Numbered from the stretch's first letter, positions 43,661 through 52,132 are shown. The stretch is DNA of 60,499 nucleotides from Bacteroidia bacterium (GCA_030427985.1 JAUIBH010000014.1:1-60499), one strand, 5' to 3'. Translations and numbers: made by a program. Notes: a model not told the origin generated them from the letters alone.

Positions 43661-44839
43661 TTAGAGATAGCTCAACCACCATTTTTCCCTGTGGTTGGTC
43701 TTGTAGTTATTGTACCAACTGCAAATGGGATACAAGGCAATGGTCAAAACAATCCAAACAAGGTACACTACCCAAAGGCTAAAACCATATCCCTGCAATT
43801 CAGGCTGTAGGGTAACCCAAACATCAATAACCATATCCGAAAAATTAAAACCAGTGGACATAGCAGCCAAAACCGCAAGTAAATGGATCGCATAAATATG
43901 TACAATATAAAAGAACATGGGAACCCTGCCTATGACCACAAGTTTCTCTGTCCATTGGTTCTGTAGATTTTCCACTAACCCCAAAAACAGAATGGAAGGC
44001 CCCAACGTAATCAATAGGTATAACAAGGACGGAGGATATTTAGTCACATTAAAATACGAAGCGATGGTCATGCCAAGGGAATCTTGTTGTGCCCATGCCT
44101 GTGGGTCACCATACATATTTAGGGTTCTCAGAACAAAAAACAGTATGGTCAATCCCAACCCAAGTTGAAACAGACGCTTTATTCTAAGTTTTGAATCGTA
44201 GGAAGGTTTATACAATTCTCCAAAATAATAGCCCAAGGGCATTACAAAAATCCAAGGTATTAGGGGATAGCCAACAAAAACCTGGAAACTGCCCATATCC
44301 ACAATATTAAACACATGCAAAAAAGTCCAAAAGCCCGAAGCAACCGAATCGGTAGGAGCAATGGGGTCCAATAGATTATGGCCAAATATCGCCACCAACG
44401 CAAGCCCGATCATCAACTTTTTGGGAAGATGTATAAATCCAGCCAAGAAGATCATGCTTATGCCCAAAACCCAAATCACTTGTAGCAGAATAATGGAATA
44501 ATCCAACTTGAACATCCATGCCAACTTTATAACGGTGAGTTCGGCAATGACCAACCAAAGACCTCGTTTCAACAACCAAACGGACAATGATTTTTTATCT
44601 CTGCGCTGGCCTACAAAAAAGGCGGAGGTACCTGCAAGAAAAACAAAGACCGGAGCGCAGAAATGGGTCACAAAACGTGTCCAAAAAAGCGGCACATTGG
44701 TTTGGGCGATATCTTCAGGATCAAAGAAATAGGCATCGAAATGAAAATAATCACGTACATGGTCGAGTGCCATGATGACCATGACAACGCCACGGAGCAT
44801 GTCAATGGATTTAATTCGGTTTTTGCGGTTGGATTTCAT
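43661..44839 (-). CDS. DUF1624/heparan-alpha-glucosaminide acetyltransferase-like membrane protein
   Basis: 392 residues with about ten membrane helices. The start MKSNRKNRIKSIDMLRGVVM and MALDHVRDYFHFDAYFF are the hallmark of the YeiB/HGSNAT-like acyltransferase group, with a conserved His in the first loop. Such proteins acetylate extracytoplasmic glycans or are uncharacterised transporters/acyltransferases. The ATG at 44839 is chosen because the basic leader and first helix start there. Confidence 0.85.
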   Translation of the reverse strand: MKSNRKNRIKSIDMLRGVVMVIMALDHVRDYFHFDAYFFDPEDIAQTNVPLFWTRFVTHFCAPVFVFLAGTSAFFVGQRRDKKSLSVWLLKRGLWLVIAELTVIKLAWMFKLDYSIILLQVIWVLGISMIFLAGFIHLPKKLMIGLALVAIFGHNLLDPIAPTDSVASGFWTFLHVFNIVDMGSFQVFVGYPLIPWIFVMPLGYYFGELYKPSYDSKLRIKRLFQLGLGLTILFFVLRTLNMYGDPQAWAQQDSLGMTIASYFNVTKYPPSLLYLLITLGPSILFLGLVENLQNQWTEKLVVIGRVPMFFYIVHIYAIHLLAVLAAMSTGFNFSDMVIDVWVTLQPELQGYGFSLWVVYLVWIVLTIALYPICSWYNNYKTNHREKWWLSYL

Positions 44840-44979
44840 AATTGCTGAGATTTCAGATGAAAATAAGGTAACTGACTGATGTTTTGGCAATTACTAAGCC
44901 AAGCTACGTAAATCCCATGAAAAAACACACCCGAAAATTGCTTTATTTTGTGAGGACAGAAATTCTCTTAGTGCAGGAA

Positions 44980-45369
44980 TTATTTTTCCATGTTTTTAAG
45001 CTGAATACCCAAAGCCTTGGTGGAAAGCTGTACCTCCAATAAGGAAAGCACCAACGACATGACCAAGAACACCAAACTAATTCCAAAAATGACATTGGCC
45101 CAAATATCCAACTCCACATAAATGAGGAACATGGTAATGGCTGCCAACAAAAAACTGATGATGGCCGTGGCTTGCATGTTCTTTATAATGCCCAACCTTT
45201 TCCGAAGCTGGTGGATCTGTTGTTTTAGGGGTTGGGCTGAAGTCTCCTCAAACTGTTTGTGCAACTGCCGGATCAGGGCGGCAATGGCCAAATATCTGGC
45301 ATTATACGCCAACATGGTAAGCGAAATGGCGGGAAACAAAAGCGCGGGAATACTTAGGTTGAGCTGCAT
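44980..45369 (-). CDS. DUF2721 membrane protein
   Basis: 129 residues: N-terminal helix LSIPALLFPAISLTMLAYNARYL (about 3-25), a Gln/Arg-rich helical middle and two C-terminal membrane helices, as in DUF2721. MQLNLS at 45369 fits the family start; upstream in-frame sequence overlaps the pepP promoter region and is rejected. Function unknown. Divergent from pepP with an 81-bp gap. Confidence 0.82.
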   Translation of the reverse strand: MQLNLSIPALLFPAISLTMLAYNARYLAIAALIRQLHKQFEETSAQPLKQQIHQLRKRLGIIKNMQATAIISFLLAAITMFLIYVELDIWANVIFGISLVFLVMSLVLSLLEVQLSTKALGIQLKNMEK

Positions 45370-45450
45370 GGATTTTTCTTTGAACAGGGAAGTTATGAAT
45401 TTGTCTTGGGTAACACAATTACCTACATTTGGGCCAATCAAATTAGTTAT

Positions 45451-46743
45451 ATGAAATATTCTCCCATAGACAGTAATCTGTTTGTAAAAAATCGTAAAAA
45501 ATTCACGGCACAGATGAAGCCAAAAAGCATTGCCGTGTTCAATTCCAATGATATTTATCCCATAGGTGCAGATAGCACTCTTCCTTTTGAACAGAGCCGT
45601 GATCTTTTTTATCTCTGCGGTGCCGACCAAGAGGAAACCATACTATTATTGTTCCCGGATGCCACGGATCCAAAACACCGAGAAATTTTGTTCGTTAGGG
45701 AGACCAATGACCATATTGCCGTTTGGGAAGGACCAAAACTGACCAAAGAACATGCTACCGAAGTATCGGGGATAGAAACTATTTATTGGCTCACCGAGTT
45801 TGACAAGGTGTTTTTTGATTTGATGACCGAGGCGGATACCATTTACTTCAACACCAATGAACATTATCGTCAGGCAGTTGAGACCCAGACCCGTGAAGAT
45901 CGTTTTATTGAAAAATGTAAAAAGGATTTTCCTGCCCACCAATGGGCCAAAAGCAATCCCATTTTGCAAGAAATCAGGGGAATCAAGGAGCCAGAAGAGC
46001 TTGACATCATGCAAACCGCTTGCGATATTACCGAAAAGGGGTTCAGGAGAATCCTTGAATTTGTAAAACCAGGGGTATGGGAATATGAAATTGAAGCCGA
46101 GTTCTTGCATGAATTTGTTCGAAACCGTTCCAAAGGATATGCCTATCCACCCATCATTGCGGCAGGAAACAATGCCAATGTACTCCACTATCTGGTGAAC
46201 AACCAACAGGCAAAGGATGGTGATATGATCTTGTTGGATTTGGCTGCCGAATACGCTAACTATTCCAGCGATATGACCCGAACCATTCCGGTAAATGGAA
46301 GATTTACCGACCGGCAAAAGGAGGTTTATAGCGCCGTACTTCGAGTAAAAAACGAAGCCACCAAAATGTTGGTGCCCGGGGTTATTTGGGCTGAATTTCA
46401 CAAGGAAGTCGGTAAGATCATGACTTCAGAGTTGATTGGTTTGGGACTTTTGGACAAAGCCGATGTGCAAAACGAAACCCCAGATTGGCCGGCCTATAAA
46501 AAATACTTTATGCACGGCACCAGTCACCATATAGGACTGAATACCCATGACTATGGGGAATTAAAAACGCCAATGAAAGCCAATATGGTCTTTACCGTAG
46601 AACCGGGAATTTATATTCCAGATGAAGGCATGGGCGTTCGTTTGGAGGATGATGTGGTCATTCAGGAAACAGGTGAACCGTTCAACCTAATGCGCAACAT
46701 CCCAATAGAGATTGAAGAGATAGAGGAGTTGATGAATGCCTAA
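45451..46743 (+). CDS. pepP: Xaa-Pro aminopeptidase (aminopeptidase P family)
   Basis: 430-residue metalloprotease removing N-terminal residues before proline. The N-terminal creatinase-like domain is followed by the pita-bread domain with all five metal ligands: LLDLAAEYANYSSDMTRT (two Asp), HGTSHHIGL (His), FTVEPGIYI (Glu) and GVRLEDDVVI (Glu). ATG at 45451 is preferred. Its stop overlaps the Crp/Fnr start by 1 nt. Confidence 0.93.
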   Translation: MKYSPIDSNLFVKNRKKFTAQMKPKSIAVFNSNDIYPIGADSTLPFEQSRDLFYLCGADQEETILLLFPDATDPKHREILFVRETNDHIAVWEGPKLTKEHATEVSGIETIYWLTEFDKVFFDLMTEADTIYFNTNEHYRQAVETQTREDRFIEKCKKDFPAHQWAKSNPILQEIRGIKEPEELDIMQTACDITEKGFRRILEFVKPGVWEYEIEAEFLHEFVRNRSKGYAYPPIIAAGNNANVLHYLVNNQQAKDGDMILLDLAAEYANYSSDMTRTIPVNGRFTDRQKEVYSAVLRVKNEATKMLVPGVIWAEFHKEVGKIMTSELIGLGLLDKADVQNETPDWPAYKKYFMHGTSHHIGLNTHDYGELKTPMKANMVFTVEPGIYIPDEGMGVRLEDDVVIQETGEPFNLMRNIPIEIEEIEELMNA

Positions 46744-47303
46744 TGCACCCACTACGAAAACATATTGAAGAACTGATCGCATTGACCGATGAGGAATTCG
46801 ATATGGTTTTGAGCCACTTTGAGCCCATTCAAAAACGGAAACACCAATATATTGTCCAAGAGGGAGATTTCGTGGACAAAGAATTTTGGATTCTAAAAGG
46901 ATGTCTCAAAAGTTATTTTGTGGATGACGAGGGGAAGGAACACATTCTTCAATTTGGCATGGAAAACTGGTGGATCACGGATTATGAATCCTTCATAAAC
47001 CATACGCCGTCAAAAATTTCCATTGATTGTATTGAGGACAGTGAACTCCTGTACATCACCTTTGAAAACAGGGAAAAACTAACGGCCCAAATGCACAAGA
47101 TGGAACGCTTTTGGGCCAAAAAGAGCAAATTTGGAAGAATTGCGCTCCAAAACAGGATTCTTTCCCTCCTAAAAAATTCGGCCAAAGAACGGTACGATGT
47201 GCTTTTGGAACAATATCCGCAACTCTTTCAGCGGGTTCCCAAAAAGCTCATCGCTGCCTATTTGGGAGTTTCACGAGAAACCTTAAGCCGACTACAATTC
47301 TAG
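46743..47303 (+). CDS. Crp/Fnr-family transcriptional regulator
   Basis: 186 residues: cyclic-nucleotide-binding-like beta-roll (about 25-115; KRKHQYIVQEGDFVDKEFWI) and C-terminal HTH (about 150-186; LIAAYLGVSRETLSRLQF). No Fe-S cysteines, so not an FNR oxygen sensor; ligand unknown. It directly follows pepP (TAATG overlap) and precedes a tautomerase-SDR-NTF2 cluster that it could regulate. A 12-bp perfect palindrome lies 19 bp after its stop. Confidence 0.88.
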   Translation: MHPLRKHIEELIALTDEEFDMVLSHFEPIQKRKHQYIVQEGDFVDKEFWILKGCLKSYFVDDEGKEHILQFGMENWWITDYESFINHTPSKISIDCIEDSELLYITFENREKLTAQMHKMERFWAKKSKFGRIALQNRILSLLKNSAKERYDVLLEQYPQLFQRVPKKLIAAYLGVSRETLSRLQF

Positions 47304-47321
47304 ATTGACTTTATTTTTTGT

Positions 47322-47365
47322 GACCTACATCACTCTAAATCTGTGATGTAGGTCCTTCTTTTTGG
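47322..47365 (+). terminator. 12-bp perfect palindrome with T-rich tail
   Basis: GACCTACATCAC (47322-47333) pairs perfectly with GTGATGTAGGTC (47343-47354), 9-nt loop, followed by CTTCTTTTT. It works as a terminator for pepP-crp but, lying directly upstream of the tautomerase operon, could equally be a dimeric-regulator operator. Confidence 0.65.
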
Positions 47366-47411
47366 CATTGACCCCATCGCACCTTTGTAGGGTAATTTTA
47401 AATAGACAAAA

Positions 47412-47615
47412 ATGCCTTACGTAAACATTAAGGTTACCGATGAACAGGTAACCCCAATCCAGAAACACAAATTGATCGAGGGCGTAACCCAAGTATTGGT
47501 GGACGTGCTCAACAAAAATCCCAAGACAACTCATATTGTAATTGATGAGGTGCCCATTGACAATTGGGGTTATGATGGAAAACAATATGCAGAAACAAAA
47601 AAACAAAGCGCATGA
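47412..47615 (+). CDS. 4-oxalocrotonate tautomerase-family protein
   Basis: 67-residue tautomerase-superfamily subunit. The catalytic Pro follows the initiator Met (MPYVNIKVTDEQVTPIQKHK). DEVPIDNWGYDGKQYAE matches the usual end of such subunits. It probably forms a hexamer. It overlaps the SDR gene by 4 bp (ATGA), suggesting a shared pathway on a keto/enol substrate. Confidence 0.9.
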   Translation: MPYVNIKVTDEQVTPIQKHKLIEGVTQVLVDVLNKNPKTTHIVIDEVPIDNWGYDGKQYAETKKQSA

Positions 47616-48355
47616 AAAACAAGACAGTCATTATAACAGGGGCCTCTACAGGATTGGGAAGGGAAACGGCCCAGTACTTTTTGGAAAGGGGCAGTAATGT
47701 GGTCATGAACTCCTCCAATGCATCAAATTTGGAAAAGACATTCCAATCGCTGGGGTCACCAGATAATGCTACCTGTGTTGTTGGCGATATCAGCAAACGG
47801 GAAACCGGAAAAAAATTGGTCGAAACCGCCTTGGAAAAATTTGGTTCCATTGATGTGTTGATCAACAACGCGGGGATTTTTGCCCCCAAGCCTTTTTTGG
47901 ATGTAAATGAAGCAGATTTGGAAGCATTTTGGAAGGTGAACCTTTTGGGAACTTACATTACTTCCCAAGAGGCGATACCCCATATGATTGAGCAGGGTGG
48001 CGGAGCCATCATTAATATCGGAACCGTTTTGGTAGATCATGCCATAGATGGATTCCCAGCAACCGCTCCCTTGACGAGCAAAGGTGCCATCCATGCGCTG
48101 ACGAGACAACTCGCCGCCGAATTTGGCAAGCAGAAGATTCGGGTGAATACCATTGCTCCGGGCATCATTAGAAGTCCTCTTCAAGGTAAAATTGGGGTGG
48201 AAGATGCGGACAGCCTTGCGGGATTGCATCTTTTGAACCGTATCGGTGAAGCCCGAGAGATTGCAGAAGCAGCTTATTATTTGGCATCCGCAGATTTTAT
48301 AACGGGTGAGACTATTAATGTGGCAGGTGGGCACACCGTGGGCCATGCCATTTAA
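47612..48355 (+). CDS. SDR-family oxidoreductase lacking the canonical Tyr
   Basis: 247-residue Rossmann-fold protein with TGASTGLG (10-17) cofactor loop and VLINNAGIF. The usual catalytic YxxxK is replaced by PxxxK: sequence ATAPLTSKGAIHALTRQ places Pro153 where Tyr should be, with Lys157 kept, and the preceding Ser position is also not obvious. The C-terminus has NVAGGHTVGHA. It may use other residues or bind cofactor without the normal chemistry. In operon with the tautomerase and NTF2-like gene. Confidence 0.88.
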   Translation: MKNKTVIITGASTGLGRETAQYFLERGSNVVMNSSNASNLEKTFQSLGSPDNATCVVGDISKRETGKKLVETALEKFGSIDVLINNAGIFAPKPFLDVNEADLEAFWKVNLLGTYITSQEAIPHMIEQGGGAIINIGTVLVDHAIDGFPATAPLTSKGAIHALTRQLAAEFGKQKIRVNTIAPGIIRSPLQGKIGVEDADSLAGLHLLNRIGEAREIAEAAYYLASADFITGETINVAGGHTVGHAI

Positions 48356-48365
48356 AGAGTAGGTT

Positions 48366-48734
48366 ATGTACACAGAAAATAGAAAAGCGATAGAAGAATT
48401 AATAGCATCTTATTTTGAGGGTATTTTCAATGGCGATGTGGAAAAATTGGAGAAGTGCTTTCATGAAAACACCTATTTGTATGGGGACATCAAAGGTGTG
48501 GATTACCTAAAAAGTAAGTCAGCCTATATTGAAGGGGTCCAGAACAGACAAAGCCCAAAGTCCTTGGGAGAGGAATTTAGAATGAGCATTATTGGACTTG
48601 ATGTTTTGGGGAAGGTAGCCATGGCCAAATTGCATGTGCCTTTTTCGGGATATAATTATTACGATTACTTGTCCTTTTCCAAAATAGCAGGGGAATGGAA
48701 AATTGTAAATAAAGTTTTTACACATGTAGACTAA
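48366..48734 (+). CDS. NTF2/SnoaL-like protein
   Basis: 122-residue cone-shaped fold of the nuclear transport factor 2 type: helical start (MYTENRKAIEELIASYFEG), NGDVEKLEKCFHENTYLYG, and a beta-sheet ending GEWKIVNKVFTHVD. These proteins are often small enzymes or binding proteins (putative lumazine-binding type in flavobacteria). Located 10 bp after the SDR gene, so likely part of the same small metabolic operon. Confidence 0.82.
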   Translation: MYTENRKAIEELIASYFEGIFNGDVEKLEKCFHENTYLYGDIKGVDYLKSKSAYIEGVQNRQSPKSLGEEFRMSIIGLDVLGKVAMAKLHVPFSGYNYYDYLSFSKIAGEWKIVNKVFTHVD

Positions 48735-48797
48735 TTGTTGATTTTAGATGTGGAGCGGTTTGGAGAATTATCTGGGCCGCTTCAATCGTTTAAATTG

Positions 48798-48805
48798 TAC
48801 CTTTG
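48798..48805 (+). promoter_or_regulatory. -7 element just before a 56-aa membrane protein
   Basis: TACCTTTG matches TAnnTTTG and ends 3 nt before the ATG at 48809, implying a nearly leaderless transcript if used. Confidence 0.4.
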
Positions 48806-48808
48806 GGT

Positions 48809-48979
48809 ATGTTTTTAGCCTTAATCCAACAAACAGACATCCAAAAAAAGATGGAAGAAGCCCCGGACAGCGCCTACGAAATTGGTGTGGTCATTGGGAG
48901 CTATATCCCTTTTGTGGTTTTGGCAGGGATTGCGTATGCCATTTATTACTACAACAAAAAGAAGCGAGGTTCGGAATAG
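48809..48979 (+). CDS. small single-pass membrane protein (56 aa)
   Basis: A short gene: MFLALIQQTDIQKKMEEAPD followed by one strong membrane helix (about 26-48; VVIGSYIPFVVLAGIAYAIY) and a basic tail (YNKKKRGSE). A longer overlapping ORF in another frame has no protein-like features and is rejected. Preceded by a -7 promoter element. No family recognised; small membrane peptides of this shape are often regulatory or complex subunits. Confidence 0.65.
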   Translation: MFLALIQQTDIQKKMEEAPDSAYEIGVVIGSYIPFVVLAGIAYAIYYYNKKKRGSE

Positions 48980-49064
48980 CATACATTTTCCTTTTTAAAG
49001 CGCTATAAATTGTAACACAAACTGCATTGGTTCGTCGTAAAAGAAACCCACACATTTACCAACC

Positions 49065-49943
49065 ATGCAAAAAATTATAGCCGTAGTATTGCTTTTTACT
49101 ACACTGATTTCGTATTCCCAAAATCAACTTTCAAAACCAATTCAAGTGCCTTTTGCCTTGACACCCGAAGGACATATCATTGTTCAGGCAAAAGTTAATG
49201 GTATGGAAGGAACCTTTATTTTTGATACCGGAGCGGGCATCAATTTGATGACCCAAAAGTTTGCGGACAAAGTGGGAAGCTTGGAAGAGACCCACCACTT
49301 TTACACAGGACATCGAGCCACAGGTGAAGCCCTTCAGGCCAATCTTTGGCTTTACAATTCTTTACAAATTGGAGACTATACCGAAACGAATGGGCAAACG
49401 GCAGTGTTCAATTTTGATTTCCCGTTGGATGGACTCATCTCTCTGACCCCTTTCCTGAACCAACCTTTCACCATCGATTTTGAGAACAAGATTCTAACGA
49501 TAGAATCTTCAGAATCTTTAAATCAAATTCGTTCTAAGGCTGATTTTGAAATGCCTTTGACCTTAACCAATGACAGGAATATCAATTTGGACATATCTAC
49601 TTCAATTCTTTTGAATGATGATTTGGAATTGCTCGTGCGATTGGATACCGGTGCCGGGTCTGGGGTCTATAGATTCAGTTCTCGGTATATGGAAACATTG
49701 GGTGTGGATTCCACCCAAGTTAAAAATGAATTTCGGCCAAGCCCCTTTAAACCCAACGAAGGCAACACCTATTACTTTACCAAACTTGATAAACTATCGA
49801 CATTGGATAATGAGGTCTCCCTTGAGGTGTTCAACGCCACCTTTGTTGATGGCTTGATCTATGAAGGAATTATGGGAATGGATTGGATTGGACAGAAAAT
49901 CACCATTGACCTCCCCAAACAAAAAATCTTCGTTAAAAAATAA
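49065..49943 (+). CDS. secreted retropepsin-like aspartyl protease
   Basis: 292 residues with a signal peptide (MQKIIAVVLLFTTLISYSQ) and two D-T-G active-site motifs: FIFDTGAGINLM (Asp54) and VRLDTGAGSG (Asp194). Two motifs in one chain make it look like a covalently linked pseudo-dimer of retropepsin-like halves. Family proteins process or degrade peptides in the periplasm or outside. The Gly after DT is kept in both halves. Confidence 0.87.
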   Translation: MQKIIAVVLLFTTLISYSQNQLSKPIQVPFALTPEGHIIVQAKVNGMEGTFIFDTGAGINLMTQKFADKVGSLEETHHFYTGHRATGEALQANLWLYNSLQIGDYTETNGQTAVFNFDFPLDGLISLTPFLNQPFTIDFENKILTIESSESLNQIRSKADFEMPLTLTNDRNINLDISTSILLNDDLELLVRLDTGAGSGVYRFSSRYMETLGVDSTQVKNEFRPSPFKPNEGNTYYFTKLDKLSTLDNEVSLEVFNATFVDGLIYEGIMGMDWIGQKITIDLPKQKIFVKK

Positions 49944-49981
49944 GGTGTCCGAATCTCCCCCAATGTTGGTAACTTAGGGGT

Positions 49982-50896
49982 ATGAAAGTTTTTATCATTG
50001 GCGCTGGAGCTGTGGGAAAGGCACTCGCCGTATCCCTGAATCAAGAGGGCAAAGAGGTAGAATTGATTCGCGGTCATTTGGATGATGGCACATCACAAAA
50101 GGAAAAAATCACTTTGGAGCTCAAGGATGGTCCCACACTGCAAGCTGAAATTACAGTGAGCACCTTGAGCAATCACACACAATTGAATGGGCTAGTGGTA
50201 CTCACCAGTAAATCATTCGGCAATAAAGCATTGTCTGAAAAACTGCAATCAAAAATTGGAATGTCACCCCTAGTGCTGCTTCAAAATGGACTTGGTGTGG
50301 AACAGCCTTTTTTGGAAAAGGATTTCCCGGAAATCTATCGCTGCGTTCTATTCGTGACCAGTCAGAATAGTGGCCCGAACACCATAAGTTACAAACCAGT
50401 GGCTCCATCGCCCATTGGAACCGTTCAACAAAAACAATCCAATTTGGAGCATGTTGTTGAGGTATTGGACAGCCCCAACTTTAGGTTTATGGCTGAAAAG
50501 AATATCCAACGCATCATCTGGAAAAAGGCCATTGCCAATTGTGTGTTCAATTCCATTTGTCCCTTGTTGGAAGTTGACAATGGCATATTCCATCGGGACA
50601 AAAATGTATTCGCCATCGCGCAGCGGGTTATTGTGGAATGCGCTTTGATCGCCAATAAAAAAGGAATCGATTTGGGTACTTCAGAACTGGAAGACCAGGT
50701 TTTGATGATCAGCCGTATGTCTGATGGGCAACTCATATCCACCTTACAGGACATTAACAATAAAAGAGAAACGGAGATTGATACCCTCAATTTTGAAATC
50801 TATCGCATGGCGCAGGCCATGAACCTTTCACACAAAGTAAAAGAGACCCGATTGTTGGGTGAGCTCATAAAAATGAAATCAGAATTACACCGCTGA
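49982..50896 (+). CDS. ketopantoate reductase-family oxidoreductase
   Basis: 304-residue PanE/ApbA-family protein. The N-terminal NADPH motif is VFIIGAGAVGKALAV (GxGxxG), with a C-terminal helical domain containing WKKAIANCVFNSICPLLEVD, corresponding to the family's catalytic Lys/Asn region. The canonical enzyme makes pantoate for CoA synthesis; many paralogues act on other 2-oxoacids, so no symbol is assigned. Confidence 0.85.
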   Translation: MKVFIIGAGAVGKALAVSLNQEGKEVELIRGHLDDGTSQKEKITLELKDGPTLQAEITVSTLSNHTQLNGLVVLTSKSFGNKALSEKLQSKIGMSPLVLLQNGLGVEQPFLEKDFPEIYRCVLFVTSQNSGPNTISYKPVAPSPIGTVQQKQSNLEHVVEVLDSPNFRFMAEKNIQRIIWKKAIANCVFNSICPLLEVDNGIFHRDKNVFAIAQRVIVECALIANKKGIDLGTSELEDQVLMISRMSDGQLISTLQDINNKRETEIDTLNFEIYRMAQAMNLSHKVKETRLLGELIKMKSELHR

Positions 50897-50912
50897 TCAA
50901 TACACTGAGCAA

Positions 50913-51257
50913 ATGGGCAACCTAAACACCCTATTTTGGATAAAGCTGCTGCACACCCTCATTTGGGCTTTCTTTGTGATTGTAATTTTCTATGTGCTAT
51001 TTTCCGGAGTTACAGGAAAAATTGACACCTTGACCTGGGTGGGAATAGCATTGGTAATCGGTGAAGGATTGGTGCTTTTGATTTTTAAAATGTTCTGTCC
51101 GTTGACCATCTTGGCCCGAAAGTACTCTGATTCCAACAAGGATAATTTCGACATCTTTCTTCCGAATTGGTTGGCCAAGAACAACAAGCTTATTTTCACC
51201 ACCCTTTTTTTGATTGGTCTGGTGCTTGTTTTGGCACGAACTTTTTTCGGACAATAG
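50913..51257 (+). CDS. small membrane protein, three helices
   Basis: 114 residues with membrane segments at about 12-32, 40-60 and 92-112. The middle has FCPLTILARKYSDSNKDNF followed by LPNWLAKNNKLIF, a pattern reminiscent of DUF2784 small membrane proteins but not diagnostic. Starts 17 bp after the ketopantoate reductase-like gene, likely co-transcribed. Function unknown. Confidence 0.7.
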   Translation: MGNLNTLFWIKLLHTLIWAFFVIVIFYVLFSGVTGKIDTLTWVGIALVIGEGLVLLIFKMFCPLTILARKYSDSNKDNFDIFLPNWLAKNNKLIFTTLFLIGLVLVLARTFFGQ

Positions 51258-51536
51258 CTTTATATCTATTTCAAAACAAAAGGGAACGGCATGGATTTGT
51301 GGAACCCTACTTGTTGGGGCAGCAAAATTGATGTCATTTTAGGTCAGAGGATTTTAGTTGTATAGTATGGTCAAATAGCAAGGCGTTTTTGTGATTCATA
51401 CATCATAACACGTCAATTCCCTATGGATTTAAGCCAAAAATCCTAACTTCACTCCTGCCGGCAGGCAGGTGTCGGTCGATATAATTCACTTTGTACTGAG
51501 CGAAGTCGAAGTATTGAAACGATTCATATCTTTGAC
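51258..51536. other. intergenic stretch with short palindromic repeats
   Basis: 279 bp without a credible gene. It contains CCTGCCGGCAGG (about 51454), a GAGCGAAGTCGAAG repeat (about 51498-51511) and, at 51527-51534, TATCTTTG (a -7 promoter match) leading directly into the SMI1 cassette. Confidence 0.6.
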
Positions 51537-51546
51537 GTTGTGCATA
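51537..51546. repeat. left 10-bp inverted repeat of SMI1/KNR4 cassette
   Basis: GTTGTGCATA is the perfect reverse complement of TATGCACAAC at 52010-52019. The two bound the SMI1/KNR4 gene on both sides, and the left one starts 2 nt after the promoter-like TATCTTTG. Confidence 0.8.
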
Positions 51547-51564
51547 ATTTAACCGAACCTCGAA

Positions 51565-52005
51565 ATGCCATTCCCATTAGACAAAAAATACATACAAGAA
51601 ACGGAATCGGAATTGAATGTAAAATTTCCATCTGAATTTATAAACCGAATGATAAAATCAAATGGTGGAGAATTATTGATTTCTGACGAGTTTGAGTTTG
51701 AACTTTATCCATTTTTGGACAAAACTGACCGAAAAAGAATAAGTCGGACTTGTAATCACATCGGACTTGAAACAAAAAATGCTCGCAAATGGAATGGATT
51801 TCCTGAAAATGGAATCGCAATTGGAGCGGACGGATTTGGGAATCAGCTAATCTTGACTCATAACGGAAATAGGATTTTAACTGACGACCTTTATTTCTGG
51901 AATCACGAAACAAGAAAAGTGGAAAAAATAGCTGAATCGATTAATAAACTTTACCTTGAAAAAAGCTCATTCTGGAATAAAGTAAAATCTAAGTTTAATA
52001 AATAA
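51565..52005 (+). CDS. SMI1/KNR4-family protein
   Basis: 146 residues with the SMI1/KNR4 fold signature: an N-terminal helix and IQETESELNVKFPSEFINRM, then SNGGELLISDEFEFELYPF and NGFPENGIAIGADGFGNQLI, the conserved Gly-Ala-Asp-Gly-Gly/Asn loop. In bacteria these proteins often act as immunity proteins against toxins, or as general binding domains. No toxin gene is adjacent. The gene is visibly AT-rich compared with its neighbours and lies inside terminal inverted repeats, consistent with horizontal acquisition. Confidence 0.88.
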   Translation: MPFPLDKKYIQETESELNVKFPSEFINRMIKSNGGELLISDEFEFELYPFLDKTDRKRISRTCNHIGLETKNARKWNGFPENGIAIGADGFGNQLILTHNGNRILTDDLYFWNHETRKVEKIAESINKLYLEKSSFWNKVKSKFNK

Positions 52006-52009
52006 AAAC

Positions 52010-52019
52010 TATGCACAAC
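52010..52019. repeat. right 10-bp inverted repeat of SMI1/KNR4 cassette
   Basis: TATGCACAAC, 5 bp after the SMI1/KNR4 stop codon; perfect inverted partner of 51537-51546. Confidence 0.8.
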
Positions 52020-52020
52020 A

Positions 52021-52132
52021 CCGGCTATTGTTCATTGCTTCTGACTTTCCTCGCGGAAAGTCCTCGCAAATTTGCTATCTTTCGGTTGCGGCGGAAAATC
52101 CTAGCGGATTTTCACGCAACGTAACCATAGCC
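52021..52132. repeat. multi-hairpin element downstream of the SMI1/KNR4 cassette
   Basis: Three successive palindromes: ACTTTCC-TCGC-GGAAAGT (52044-52061), GCAAATTTGC (52066-52075) and GAAAATCC-TAGC-GGATTTTC (52094-52113), the last extended by GCG/CGC. GGCTAT (52023-52028) and ATAGCC (52127-52132) close the whole block. The layered pairing recalls recombination sites that act as folded single strands (for example integron attC) but no integrase was seen. Confidence 0.7.

Noticed and set aside
45646..46401. Minus-strand 251-residue open frame inside pepP
   Set aside because: Antisense to aminopeptidase P, whose metal ligands are all intact; the antisense product has no recognisable fold.
48748..49008. 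86-residue ORF upstream of the retropepsin gene
   Set aside because: Out of frame with the 56-residue membrane protein at 48809, which has a clear transmembrane helix and promoter; the longer ORF is Cys/Arg/Asn mixed with no structure pattern.
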